Below, one piece after another: positions 49,601-61,600 of a stretch of 64,000 nucleotides of DNA. The first letter of the stretch is position 1, and the number at the start of each line of letters is the position of its first letter. Source of the stretch: Symbiodinium natans (taxonomy: Eukaryota; Sar; Dinophyceae; Suessiales; Symbiodiniaceae); contig CAJNDS010002431.1 in assembly GCA_905221605.1 (NCBI GenBank), positions 77,067-141,066 of the forward strand. Direction: 5' to 3'. Made by a program: the position numbers and the translations under genes. The notes under the pieces were generated by a model. It was given only the letters and a program-made list of their open reading frames with translations, did not search any database and was not told the origin of the DNA.

Positions 49601-52600
49601 GAAACCCAAGCAACCCAGAGAGTGGATGCTGCTTCACTTCGAACTTTAGAAGCTGGCAGAGGCACGGTGACATCTTCACCTACTTGCAAGAGGTCCGTCG
49701 CACGCCCTGCGCCCAGACGTTTCTTTCTTGCCAGAAACCACAACAGATAAAAGCTACACGAAGGAGTGTACCTTACACTACATAAAGGCTCGCCGATTCT
49801 GAGTGAAGCCGCAGAGGGGCATTCAGCTCTCTCTGGATCCTTTCCATAAGGCTGAAACCATCAAACTGTTGAGCCACATGTTCCCCTCCCCCCCTTCCCC
49901 CTCTATGCCTCCCGAGTCACTGTTCCGGGCTCTAGGACTCTAAGCCGATAAAGGCAAGGCTTAGGGACGCACTGTGCGGCTTCAGAGTTCAAGCTTAGGC
50001 TGATTTAGGTCCATGACCCCCACCCACCCCTCCTAAGCCGGCAACCCTAACCCCCCTGAACTGCCCTGAAAAAATGGTCCCCTAAGTCCTAAACATCTCA
50101 GGGCTCTTTTCGGGGTTCAGGGTCTTTTGGGGGTGCTTGGACCCTGAACTCTATACAGCCTTCTACCCAGAGTAGACCGATACCTACACGAAGGGGGAGT
50201 TTACCCAACTAGCTTGCGGCTGCCTGCCCATCTTTGTATGGGTATCTTAAGTTACAACAGGATGTCCGCCCAGATCACCCCTAAACCCGAAACCCGAAAC
50301 CCAAAACCCCAAACCCCAAACCCCAAAAACCCCAAACCCTAAACCCTAAACCCTAAACCCTAAACCCTACCCCTAAACCCTAAACCCAAACCCTAAAACC
50401 TACCTAGAAAACGCCCCGAATGGCTAAGGAACTCGGCCCCGGAAGAAGGCAGACTTCTCGAGTGGTTCACGCACATCGTCTGGGCGCGCTCCGGGGACGG
50501 GGGGGTTTAGGGTTTAGGGTTTAGGGTTTAGGGTTTAGGGTTGTAACTTGTGGGGTTAGGGTGTTTGGGTTTAGGGTTTAGGGCAGGGTCTTGGCTTGTA
50601 GTGGGGGTTCAAGGTTTTGGGGCCCTAACGCTAAACCCTAAACCCCAAACCGTCCCGGGTTTGCCAAGGAAATTGGGGCCTGCCAGAGCTCTGGAGCTCA
50701 ACTTGAAGCATCTAGCAGGCGAGCTCAACTAACTAGAGGGCTCTTACGAACTTCTCATTTCACATTTCATTTGCGATTTTCAAGAGGCATTATAGACTTC
50801 CGAGCCTTGAGCTGAAGCATCCGACGCAAGAAGACCCGTAAAGCCAGTCCAACCCAGAACCCCAGCTTCCCTGAACCCCATCAACACGGCCCAGCCCCAA
50901 AGCAGTGGATGGAATGAAGGGTTTAGGGTTTAGGGTTTAGGGTTTAGGGTTTAGGGTTTATAGGGTTTAGGGTTTAGGGTTTATCTTCTTCCACCGCACA
51001 TGAAATAAACAACCCGGCGTGCTGCCCTATAAACCCTAACCAGGCTCTCGAAACTTGTTCCATCAGAGCAGAAAACTCTGAAGCAGCATGGGAAACAGCA
51101 GCAATGCGCTCCTTGCCCAGCACTGCACCTTTAAGTCCTTGCAGTTGGGCCGCAAAGAGAGGGTGGGTGGGTGTGTTCGAAGTGGTAATTTTGTTCTGGC
51201 ATCAGGCCCTCCAGTCCCTCCACCAGCAGAAGATCCTGCGCCTTGGGTGCTCGGGGGGGTTCAGGTTTGCAGTTAAGAGGAGACTGGCGAGAGTCTAGGA
51301 CATTTTCAGGTGGGTGCTTCGCCCGCATACCCCGCACACAGACCCCTCAACTCCAACAGTGCCCTTACCCTTCCTGGGAAGGGTTTAGGGTTTAGGGTTT
51401 AGGGTTTAGGGTTTAGGGTTTAGGGTTTAGGGTTTATTTAGGGTTTAGGGTTTAGGGTTTAGGGTGCTGCCAGCAAGTGGAGCCCAGGCATCGAGATTTG
51501 AAGACGCAGAACATCTTCTTGACTGGCAACAGGCGATGGGTTTAGGGTTTAGGGTTTAGGGTTTAGGGTTTAGGGTTTAGGGTTTTTTAGGGGTTAGGCA
51601 ATCCACCTACCATAGGGGTTGGAGTAGTTACCAATCGGTTTGGCTCATGGTCCCTGTATACCTACAGTTCTAAATATTAAGGCCCCTGTAGTATCTCTTG
51701 CTTGGTGGTTCATGGTACTTGTTAACCGATCTTGAGTGTACTTGTAACTGCACTTACAACCATATTAGGGCACTTCAGGGGCTTATGAGTGGGTTATAAG
51801 TGCAGTTAGGATTGGTGAGGAGGTACCGCGAACCTCCAAGTGGGTCGCGATTGGGGGTCACGGGGTCATTTCAACCTTCCCTATTGGCAACTGTTGGTTG
51901 CAAACAGTTCAAGGGCTTGTTGAAAGTTACGTCTATCTGCGGAAACCCTAAACCCGAAACGCCCTAAAACCTTTAACGCCTAAAACCCCCTCAAGGAATT
52001 TTAGCGCCCTCTAACATCCCTTACAACCCTAATTAAGAAGCCCTGACTCCCTACAGCCGCTACCCAGGGATTCGAAGTATGGGCCCCCCTAGTATGGGCC
52101 CTTATTGTGTTTTGTGTAGAAAAAGGTAACAGAACAAGGGACCCAAATTAAGGGCCCCATACTTCGGATCCCCTACTAAAGCTAAGCGCCCGACGCCGCA
52201 CAGGCAGCAGAACATCCTGGCGGCGAAGCTCGGCGACTTCGGCATCGCCAAGGTGGAGCCCTAAGCCCCCGAAACCCTAAACCCTGAACCCTAAACCCTA
52301 AACCCTAAACCCTAAACCCTAAACCCTAAACCTGCACCCTGAACCCCAAACCCTTGTAAACCCTGAACCCTAAATCCTATAGTTGGAAGCCTTTTTGGCT
52401 CAGTCAGTCGGTTAGTAAAAGTGGGATATGGGGACTACAATGGGGTGTTTGAGGGGCTACTCAGTAGACTCACTACGTCAAAACCGAGGCTTCCAGGCGG
52501 AGGTACTTGTCTCTTTTTTTTTGGACGGGGGTTGGGGAGGGGGGGGGGGGGGGACGCCCCGTACCCTAAACCCTAAACTTTAGGCTTCAAGCCGTCTACA

Positions 52601-55600
52601 GTAGCCCTGTAGACTCCGGGGGTTTTCGCAGCTTTTTAGGTTTGGGGTTGAGGGTTTCGGGTTTGGGATTTAGGTTTTAGGGTTTAGGGTCAGGGAGAGT
52701 TGAGGAGTAGGCTTGACACTTCTGGAGCTCAAGGTTCACTGGTTTGGGGTATTGAGGGTTTAGGGTTTAGGGTATTGAAGGCTTCGGTTTTGATAAGTAC
52801 TCGTGAACCCCAGTATAAGGGTGCAGGGTTCAAGGGCCTCGGGTTGAGGGCCAGGAGACAGTTGCTGAGCAGCTCCCTGATAGAATTCGATACGGCTTAC
52901 TGCTTCTCAGCAGAACATAGGTACCTCATATCCCCCTATCTCACCCCCTAACGGACTAAATAAGGTTCCTAAGCCCTATTCAGGGCTTATTTGAGGTTTT
53001 CGGGGCTTCGAACGGTTTGATTCGGGCTTAGGAGGGTTTACGGTTTAGTGTAGGGCTTAGGGCGCCTGAACCCTACTGAACCCTAAACACTAACCCCTAA
53101 ACCCCAACGCATCTAATTAGCTGCTTGTACGGGCCGCTTGGCTGAAGAGGATTGTGCGTTTGCATTCCAGGATTTCGGGGGTGCGCTATTGTAGAGCCTG
53201 AAGCGTGCCACCCTACATCGCAACCTGCCCCCGAAAACCCCCACCCTAAGCCCGCCAACCCCTAACCCTTCATGCCTAAGCCCCCTAAACGCCTGAAGCT
53301 CCCAACACCTAAACCTTAACCCCGAAACCACTAAACCCCCCAAAAACCTTAACCCCTAACCCTAAACCCTAAACCCTAAACCCCAAACCCCAAACCCTAA
53401 ACCCGAAACCCAAACCCAAACCCTATAAACACTCAAGCCACGAGCTGGTAGACTCCCCCAAGAGCTCTTGGACCTGCAACCGCCCTACTGCGCCCATAAT
53501 TAGGGCTACTTAGGGATAACCTTGAAACCTTAACCCTAAGCCTTAAACCCTAAACCCTGAACCTGAAACCCTATAGCCTAAACCCTAAACCCTGAACCAA
53601 GGTTATTTACAAGCGGGGAACCTGGGGTGGGTTAGAATAGAGGGGGGGGGGGGGGGGGGTAGGGAAACCCATGGGTATCAGGTCTTGACATCAACGGCAG
53701 ACCTGGCCAAGACGTTGGCTGCCAAGCTCGCGCGTGTCGAAGGGTTTAGGGTTTAGGGTTTAGGTGTTAGGTTTTAGGATTCAGGGTTTATGGTTTAGGG
53801 TTTAGGGTTTCAGGTGCCCCCGGCTTGGGGCATTTTAGGGTTTAGGGGTTTGCACTACTGAGGGTCTCAGGACTCCAATTTTAGCGATTCGGGTCCTGCC
53901 GACATGTGGGGGAGTCTGAAAATCACGACCACCAAGCAAAGCAAGACGCAGCAAAAACCCAAAGCCTAAACCCTAAACCCTAAACCGTGAGCCCGCGACA
54001 CTACCCAGAACAGTTTTAGGCAAGGGGTTAGAAGATCTGAATCGCCCCGAAACTATCTCACCGGTTTTTTAGTAGGTTAGGAGTTATTAGGAAAGGAAGG
54101 ACTTAGGTAAGTAGGTGACAAGAAGAGGGATTCTACGAACAACCCAAGTTCGGTCATTTAGAACCCTAAACCCTCAAACCCTCAAGCCCTCAAACCCTCA
54201 AGCCCTCAAACCCTGAAACTCTCAAGCTCTCAAACCCTCAAACCCTCAAACCCTTAACGTGAAGCTCCAAGTAAGCGTTGTCAGCCTCGGGACTTCAACC
54301 CCTCTACGAATGATCTTGGCATACACACTCAGACTCCGCCCCGCGAAGCGCCCAGCACCTCTCCTCCTAGGCAGATCGGGACTCCGTTCTACATGTCCCC
54401 AGTCGCAGCCCCAGGGGTTTGGGGGTTTAGTGTGGAGGGTGGCTCGGAAGACAGAATTCGATGGTCCAGGAATGTACCCTAGATTCTTAACCGAAAAACC
54501 CTAAACCCTAAACCCTAAAACCTAAACCCATACAAAGTAGGATTTCTTGGTGTCAAGTTTGGGAATCTTCCTTGGTTGAGGTACACCGCAGGATCAGTGC
54601 AGGAGGGAGTTGGGGGTTGCGGTATGCCGTCGGGGTCTTAGGGTTTAGGGTTTAGGGTTTAGGGTTTAGGGTTTAGGGTTTAGGGTTTAGGGTTTAGGGT
54701 TTAGGGTTTAGGCATTTAGGGTTTGTGTGTTCAGCCCCCCCGGACAGAAAACGAAAGGCAGGGATTCTTGTTCGGGGTCAGGTAGGTCTGAAAGCAGCGA
54801 TGGTTGCTCCCGTGAGTGCTTCGGCTATGCTTCAGGGCAGTCTTCCATTGTGCCCTGCGCCCTTTGAAGCATTCAGAACGTGGACAGTAATCCCTTCCCC
54901 CTAATATAAAAGGCCCCCCCCCCTTGTATAAAAACCCCCGAAGGGTTTTTCATATTAGGGGGGGTTCTATCGTTTGTCCGAGGAACCAGCCCGTCCTTAT
55001 TGTAGCATGCTGGCTCAGCAGCCAAGCCTGGGCTTAAGCCTGACCCAGCCGAGCTGTTCAGAGAAGGCTGCCAGTCAGGCCGCCCAGTGCAGGCCTGACT
55101 GAAAGCCAGGCAGACACAAGCACGGAACAGACAGTCCGGCAAAAACAGTCAGAGCCTTGCAGCCTTGTGAGAGGGGTCAGGGTCAGGGTTTACTTAGGTT
55201 TAGGGTGGAGGGTTTTAGGGTTTAATTTTCCAGCCCTTCCCCCCCCCTAACCCCCCCTAACCCCCCCCCCCCCCCCCCCTGTCTCTGTAGGGGTTTTAAT
55301 AGGGACAGACACGGGATCGGTATTTGGGGCCGGGGGGATTTATATTAGGGGGGGGGGGTATTAATATTAGGGGGAACGGATTAGACAGGACACCGGTTCG
55401 TAAGACGAAATGCTATGAAATGATGCGATCTGATATGTTGTGTACGTACATATGAAAAACATACACCATATCATATGCTCATGCACAAGTGAAAGGAATT
55501 AGGATGCTCACCATGACAATAAGGAAACATCGCATGCCAACTTGCGGAGTTCGCAAGAGGGCACGTCATGAAGAGCAGCCGGAGTCAGTCAGAAGCAATG

Positions 55601-58600
55601 TCGTCTTTGTTAGGCCTCCCAGCCCTAAAACCTACTTGGGGATTTCCGAAAACAGGGGTACCTTTTTGGGGATCCAATAATGGGGATTCTATTCTGTTTG
55701 GGCCATAAAAGGCGTACCCCTGTTTGGGATATACCCATTTAGCCATCATCCCTAATCACTACGTACAAAAAACCCTAGACCCCAACCTCCACAAGCAGAG
55801 CTTCTCAGAGCTTGCTACAATGCTGTGAACGCCCTCGACCCCTCGATCGGTTCGCTTCATCTTCTTAGCAGTTCGATCAGGAAAACTAATAGCCCACAAA
55901 TGTTAAAAACTCTCAGAAACCTTAAACCCCTAAAGCCCCAATCCCCGAACCCTAAACCCTAAACCCTAAAGCCCTAACCCCTCACAAACACCCCAAAAAG
56001 GAGCTCATCAACAGCCACCCCTACAGCTACAAAAGCGCGGCGCTCAGACACTCCCCCAGCCGGCTCTGGGGGTTTAGGGCCTTTTTTAGGGTTTAGGGTT
56101 TAGGGTTTAGGGTTTTTAGTTTACGTTCTTCGTTGAAGGAGGTGTCGCTTGGAGAACAGGCTTGCGAGCGGCTTAGGCTACGACGGGGCTTTGGGACCCC
56201 GAACCCTAAACCCAGCTGCTGCACTTTGGGTGCAGTTGCCCTAAACCCTAAACCCTAAACCCTATACCCTAGAAGCCCTAGGCCCTAAGCCCAAGGAGGT
56301 TGCCAGCACGCCCATGAGCGTCTTGAAGGGCAAGGCCCCAGAGCCCTAAGCCCAAAGCCCTGAAACCCCCAAAGCCTCCCATCCCCAAAACCCCCAGTTT
56401 AGGGTTTAGGGTTTAGGGTTTGGGGTTTAGGGTTTAGGGTTTCGGGTTTAGGGTTTGGGGTTTAGGGCTAGGGTTTAGGGCCCGAAAATCGCCCTAAACA
56501 CCCCCTAGACCAGAGGAACAGAGCCTATCAGGTGACGTTTGGGGCCTCGGCTGCGTCCTCTACGAGGTGGTCAACGGCCATCGCGTGGGGATGCCAAGAA
56601 CCAAAGACATACCAATAAGAAATGAGTACGAATGTTCGATGTAATATTCATATACTCTTCCTTTATGAATAGCACTTGCATAAACAAATACTTCTTCTTG
56701 GTTTTTAGTAATATAGTCGCAATAAGAATCATATGTACAAGAATGTGACAAGTTAATACTGTAGAAATTTACTTATGCAACAATGCCATAATATGATTGT
56801 ACAATCAGAATAGTATGTAAGAAGCATATCAGAAAACATTGTTTAATGCTAGCTCAAAAAGCGCAGCATAACAATATACCTTACATTATATAGTACAATG
56901 GAATCATATACGAATATAGCAGTTTATACCAACATAATAAGAGAACTTAAAGCTTCTATAACCCCTGATTAACCCTATAAACCCTAAACCCTATACACAG
57001 CCCAACCCCCTAAAGTCATGCATGGTGAGGTGAGATAAATCCACAGAAGCTGGCCTTAAGAGCCTGGGAAAGTTAGGGTTGAGGGATTCAGGAGTTGAGG
57101 GATTGAGGCCTGCACAAGGAGCTTGCTTCTTCGCCGTTCTTGGGGTGGGTCGGGATCCCGTGATAAGCCCCATGCCAAAGGTCAACATAAGAAAAACAGC
57201 GCAGTTGTTCATTCCTAGTTTTTCTGGAGAACCGGCTCCTCCACCGTAATGAAGACCAGGATCCAAAAAACCTGTAAAACACTCCAAAGCCTGAAGCCCT
57301 GGACCCCTAAAAACCCCGACATCCCATAAGCTCTAAAAACCCTTTAGGGTTTCGGGTTTGGGGTTTAGGGTTTAGGGTTTAGGGTGTAGGGATTAGGGCC
57401 GTAAACACTGAACCCCAAATCCGGAAGCCTGTGGACCCTAAACGCAATAAAACCCAATAAATCCTAAACAATCCGATAGATAAACCTTCTGCACCTCATC
57501 AACCCTATCAACCCTAAATTTAAACCACCCTAAACTCCAAACCCTAAACCCCAAACCCGAAACCCCAAACCCTAAACCCGAAACCCCAAACCCTAAACCC
57601 GAAACCTCAAACCCTAAACCCCAAACCCTAAACCGCAAACCCTAAACCCCAAACCCTAAACCCCAAACCCCAAACCCTAAACCCTAAACCCCTAAAGACT
57701 CGTGGTGACCACCTTAGGCCTTTGATGCTCAAAGTCTCAATGGCAACCTGGCAGTACCTTTCAAAGAGGGCTTGGGTGGTTTAGGGCTTAGGGCTTAGGG
57801 TTTAGGGTTTAGGGTTTAGGGTTTCGGGCTTAGGGTTTAGGGTTTAAGGTTTGGTGGTTTTGTGACTGGGTGGTTTGGTGGTTAGGGTTGAGGGTTTTGT
57901 GGTTTGGTGGCTAGGGTTTAGGGTTTCTGGTTTGATGGTTTAGGGCTTAGGGGTTTGCTGGTTTAGTGTTTAGGGGTTTAGGGCGTCAGGGTCTTTTCGA
58001 GGCTTGGGGCTTTAGGGTTTAAGGGGTTTGGGTACAGGGTATGAGGGTTCAGTAGTCTAAACCTTCAACCTGGACACATGTTTCAACTTTGACGACTCTG
58101 ACATTTCTCTGGCCGACACATGCAACCCTAAACCCTAAACCCTAAACCCTAAACCCTAAACCCTAAACCCTAGACCGTAAACCCTAAACCCTAAACCCTA
58201 AACCCTAAACCCTAAACCCTAAACCCTAAACCCTAAACCCTAAACCCTAAACCCTAAACCCTAAACCCTAAACCCTAAACCCTAAACCCTAAACCCTAAA
58301 CCCTAAACCCTAAACCGGCCGGCTCGTCCTGAACAACTACCAGTTCGGCAATCGTGGAGGAGTTCGCAGCCGAGCCAGGACCCTCCTGGTCCTTTCGAGG
58401 CGCCTCAGTTGCCCCCGGCCGACTCGCCACGGTTTAGGGTTTAGGGTTTAGGGTTTAGGGTTTAGGGTTTAGGGTTTAGGGTTTAGGGTTTAGGGTTTAG
58501 GGTTTAGGGTTTAGGGTTCAGGCTGGCCGTAGAGGTGCGTCTCGACAGGAAGACAGTTTGAACTGAGGCCTCTGGACTACTGGCTCCTCAATCTAGGCCG

Positions 58601-61600
58601 CCATTTGCCGTTAATTTTGTGTCCTGACAGCACTCATTGGCCCCAGCTCGCAAGAAGGCTTCACCCCAGCCCGCATCGGAAGTTTTAGGGTGGTTGGTTT
58701 CGGGTTTAGGGTTTAGGGTTTAGGCTTTAGGGTTTAGGGTTTAGGGTTTAGGGTTTAGGGTTTAGGGTTTAGGGTTTAGGGTTTAGGGTTTAGGGTTTAG
58801 GGCTTGTGAGGATTTTAAGGCACCTTTCCGAACGGCTTACACTCGCAGTTCGGGTCAGAAGCCCCTCAACCTCGCCCAACATCTCCAGCATCCCTCTCCT
58901 GAAGGAACCTGAGCATCCCTAAATCAGAGCTAGTACCCTTGAAAACAATCTGGCGAGTACAGCCCTAAACCCTAAACCACAGACCGTGCAGTAGTTAAGG
59001 CGTATTCCGAAATCTGGGCAGTAGAGTCCCCGGTCTAGTAGCCCTAAACCCTACACCCTAAACCCTAAACCCTTTTTTATTCCAAGATCAGGGCAGAGAC
59101 CTGAGAGCCCGAATCAAGGCCTTGCACTCAAGATCATCAAGGGCAGCTACACGCCCATCTCCGCCAGCCACTGGGCCCCCAAAGACCAGCGCCCTTCTAG
59201 GGGGTTTAGGGTTTAGGGTTTAGGGTTTAGGGTTTAGGGTTTAGGGTTTAGGGTTTAGGTGTTTCGGGTTTAGGGGTAAGTTTAGGGTTGAGGGTTTAGG
59301 ATTTGGCAGGGTTTGCAGGTTTCGGGTTTAGGGCTTAGGCTCGAGGGAGCTTATGAGCCTCATCCTGCACTTCCTGGCAAACCCGAATCCGACCTTCTGG
59401 CAGCCCTAAACCCTAAACCCTAAACCCTAAACCCTAAACCCTAAGCCACACTGGCTCATGCCCAAGTCCCGCAGCAGGCCTTCGACCTCTCACAGGATAC
59501 CTCACAACCTCCGAAACTCAGCTTTTGTTGAGGGTTTAGGGTCTAGGGTTTAGGGTTTAGGGTTTAGGGTTTAGGGTTTAGGGTTTAGGGTTTAGGGGTT
59601 TAGGGGTTTAGGGTTGTTGGGTAGCCCCTATAGTGGTTCGAATGGGTCTACTATGAGCCTAGTGGCTTTGACATCCCGAATGACCCTTGGGTAGCCTGCC
59701 GAGCCCTGGTGACCCTAGCTATAACCTCAACAACTCTCAGGACTCAAACAGCCCCACCTCATGATTCCTGACCCGAAGCCCTGCACCCAACAATATAAAA
59801 CCCCTGAACCTTGAACCCTAAACCCTAAACCCCAAACCCTAAACCCTAAACCCTAAACCCTAAAGCCTAAACCCTGCTGACACAGTGCAGCCTGGCAACG
59901 CAGGCTGCACCGGACCCACCAAGCAGCTCATCCAGGCAATGCTGAGCAAAAGCCCAGCTCACAGGCCTTCCAGGGTTTTAGAGTTGAGGGTTGACGATTA
60001 GAGTTTAGGGTTTAGGGTTTAGGGTTTAGGGTTTAGGGTTTAGGGTTTAGGGTTTAGGGTTTAGGGTTTAGGGTTTAGGGTTTAGTGCCTATTTAGGTTT
60101 AGGGCTTAGGGCTTAGGACGCAGGGCTTGGGGAAATGATTTATATTCCCCAGCCTGCCTAGAGCGGGGTATTGGAGGGATGTGCCAAAGATGAAGAGTGG
60201 TTTTAGGGCTTGTAGTTGAAGCTTGTTAGGGTTTGGACCCTCAACAATAAACCCTAAACCCTAAACCCTAAACCCTAATCCCTAACCGTTGGCGGAATCA
60301 GATCTTTTAGTTTCAGGGATCTTTGTTGGGGGGGGGGGGGGGGGGGGGGGGAAGTACTTCAAGTTGGGCTCTCCGGGCCTTACAGGGTTGAACCCTAAAG
60401 CTTGGGATGTTCCCCCTTACACGAACAGTCCTTCATAGTAGGGTTGTCCTTAATAGTAGGGTTTAGGGTTTAGGATTTAGGGTTGAGGGTTTAGGGTTTA
60501 GGGTTTAGGGTTTAGGGTTTAGGGTTTAGGGTACTAGAATATTCTTGGCCAAGCCTTCAGAGGCATTGAGCCGAAGTGGTTCCCCCTAAACCCTAAACCC
60601 TAAACCTTAAACCCTAAACCCTAAACCCTAAACCCTAAACCCTAAACCCTAAACCCTAAACCCTAAACCCTAAACCCTAAACCCTAACCCTAAACCCTAA
60701 ACCCTAAAAACCGTGTCTGACCGTGTGGGGATGCCCGACTGTCGTGGCTGGAGGTCTCCCTCTGAAGCCCTAAACCTTGGGAGGTTTAGGGTTTAGGGTT
60801 TAGGGTTTAGGGTTTAGGGTTTAGGGTTTAGGGTTTAGGGTTTAGGGTTTAGGGTTGGGATGTTTTCCCCCCTTATACTAACAGTCCTCAGCAGGGATTG
60901 TAATCGGGGGTACTCTAATCCCTATTCGGGACTAGACTAGTATATGGGGGAACATCCCAACCTAAACCCCTTGAACTCTAAACCCTGATCAACCTCACTC
61001 CCTACGCCACTGGTCATAAAGACTCATTAGCATCTTGGGCCCTCGGTGAAAAGGGTTAGGAATCAGGGTTTAGGGGTTGACGACCCCAGGCCCCACCCCC
61101 CCACGCCCAGCATGAATACTCACTACGTACTTGTAAAGTCGGCCAAAAACTTCTGAACCCGCCAGAAACCCCCTAAGCATCACCCCCCCCCCCCCCCCCC
61201 CTTTAAGGGTTTAGGGTTGAGCACTGGCTGTTGGGACTTCCCACGGTGTACAAGGAGAAGGCTGGAGTGGACATCTTGTGCAACCAGCACATTGTCATGG
61301 ATGCGAAGCAGAAGTTGCTTTGAAATAAGTTTGCAGCAAGGGCGCCTCAATTCTTCGTCATCTCGTTTTTTTTCTCGGAAAACGTGTCGTGAGCACTTTC
61401 CTAGAGCTGCCGCCCCAAGCTGGATCTTCACAGCAACCACTGGCCAGACTGGAATCTTTGTCAAGAAGGCCGATGCTGTCGCGCCCAAGCTGCTTCCAGC
61501 ACTTGGCCCATCAGTTGTTTAAACTAGTATGTGGGCCATTGTCTCAAGAGGGTTATCCAGGGTTCCGATTCCAGTCCCGTAAAGCTTAAGGTGAAAGAAC

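Noticed and set aside
59338-59400. RELMSLILHFLANPNP as an extra kinase exon
   Set aside because: It resembles the kinase helix near the C-terminal end, but joining 59166 directly to 59904 gives the expected spacing and phase. Including this would add a second copy of that helix.
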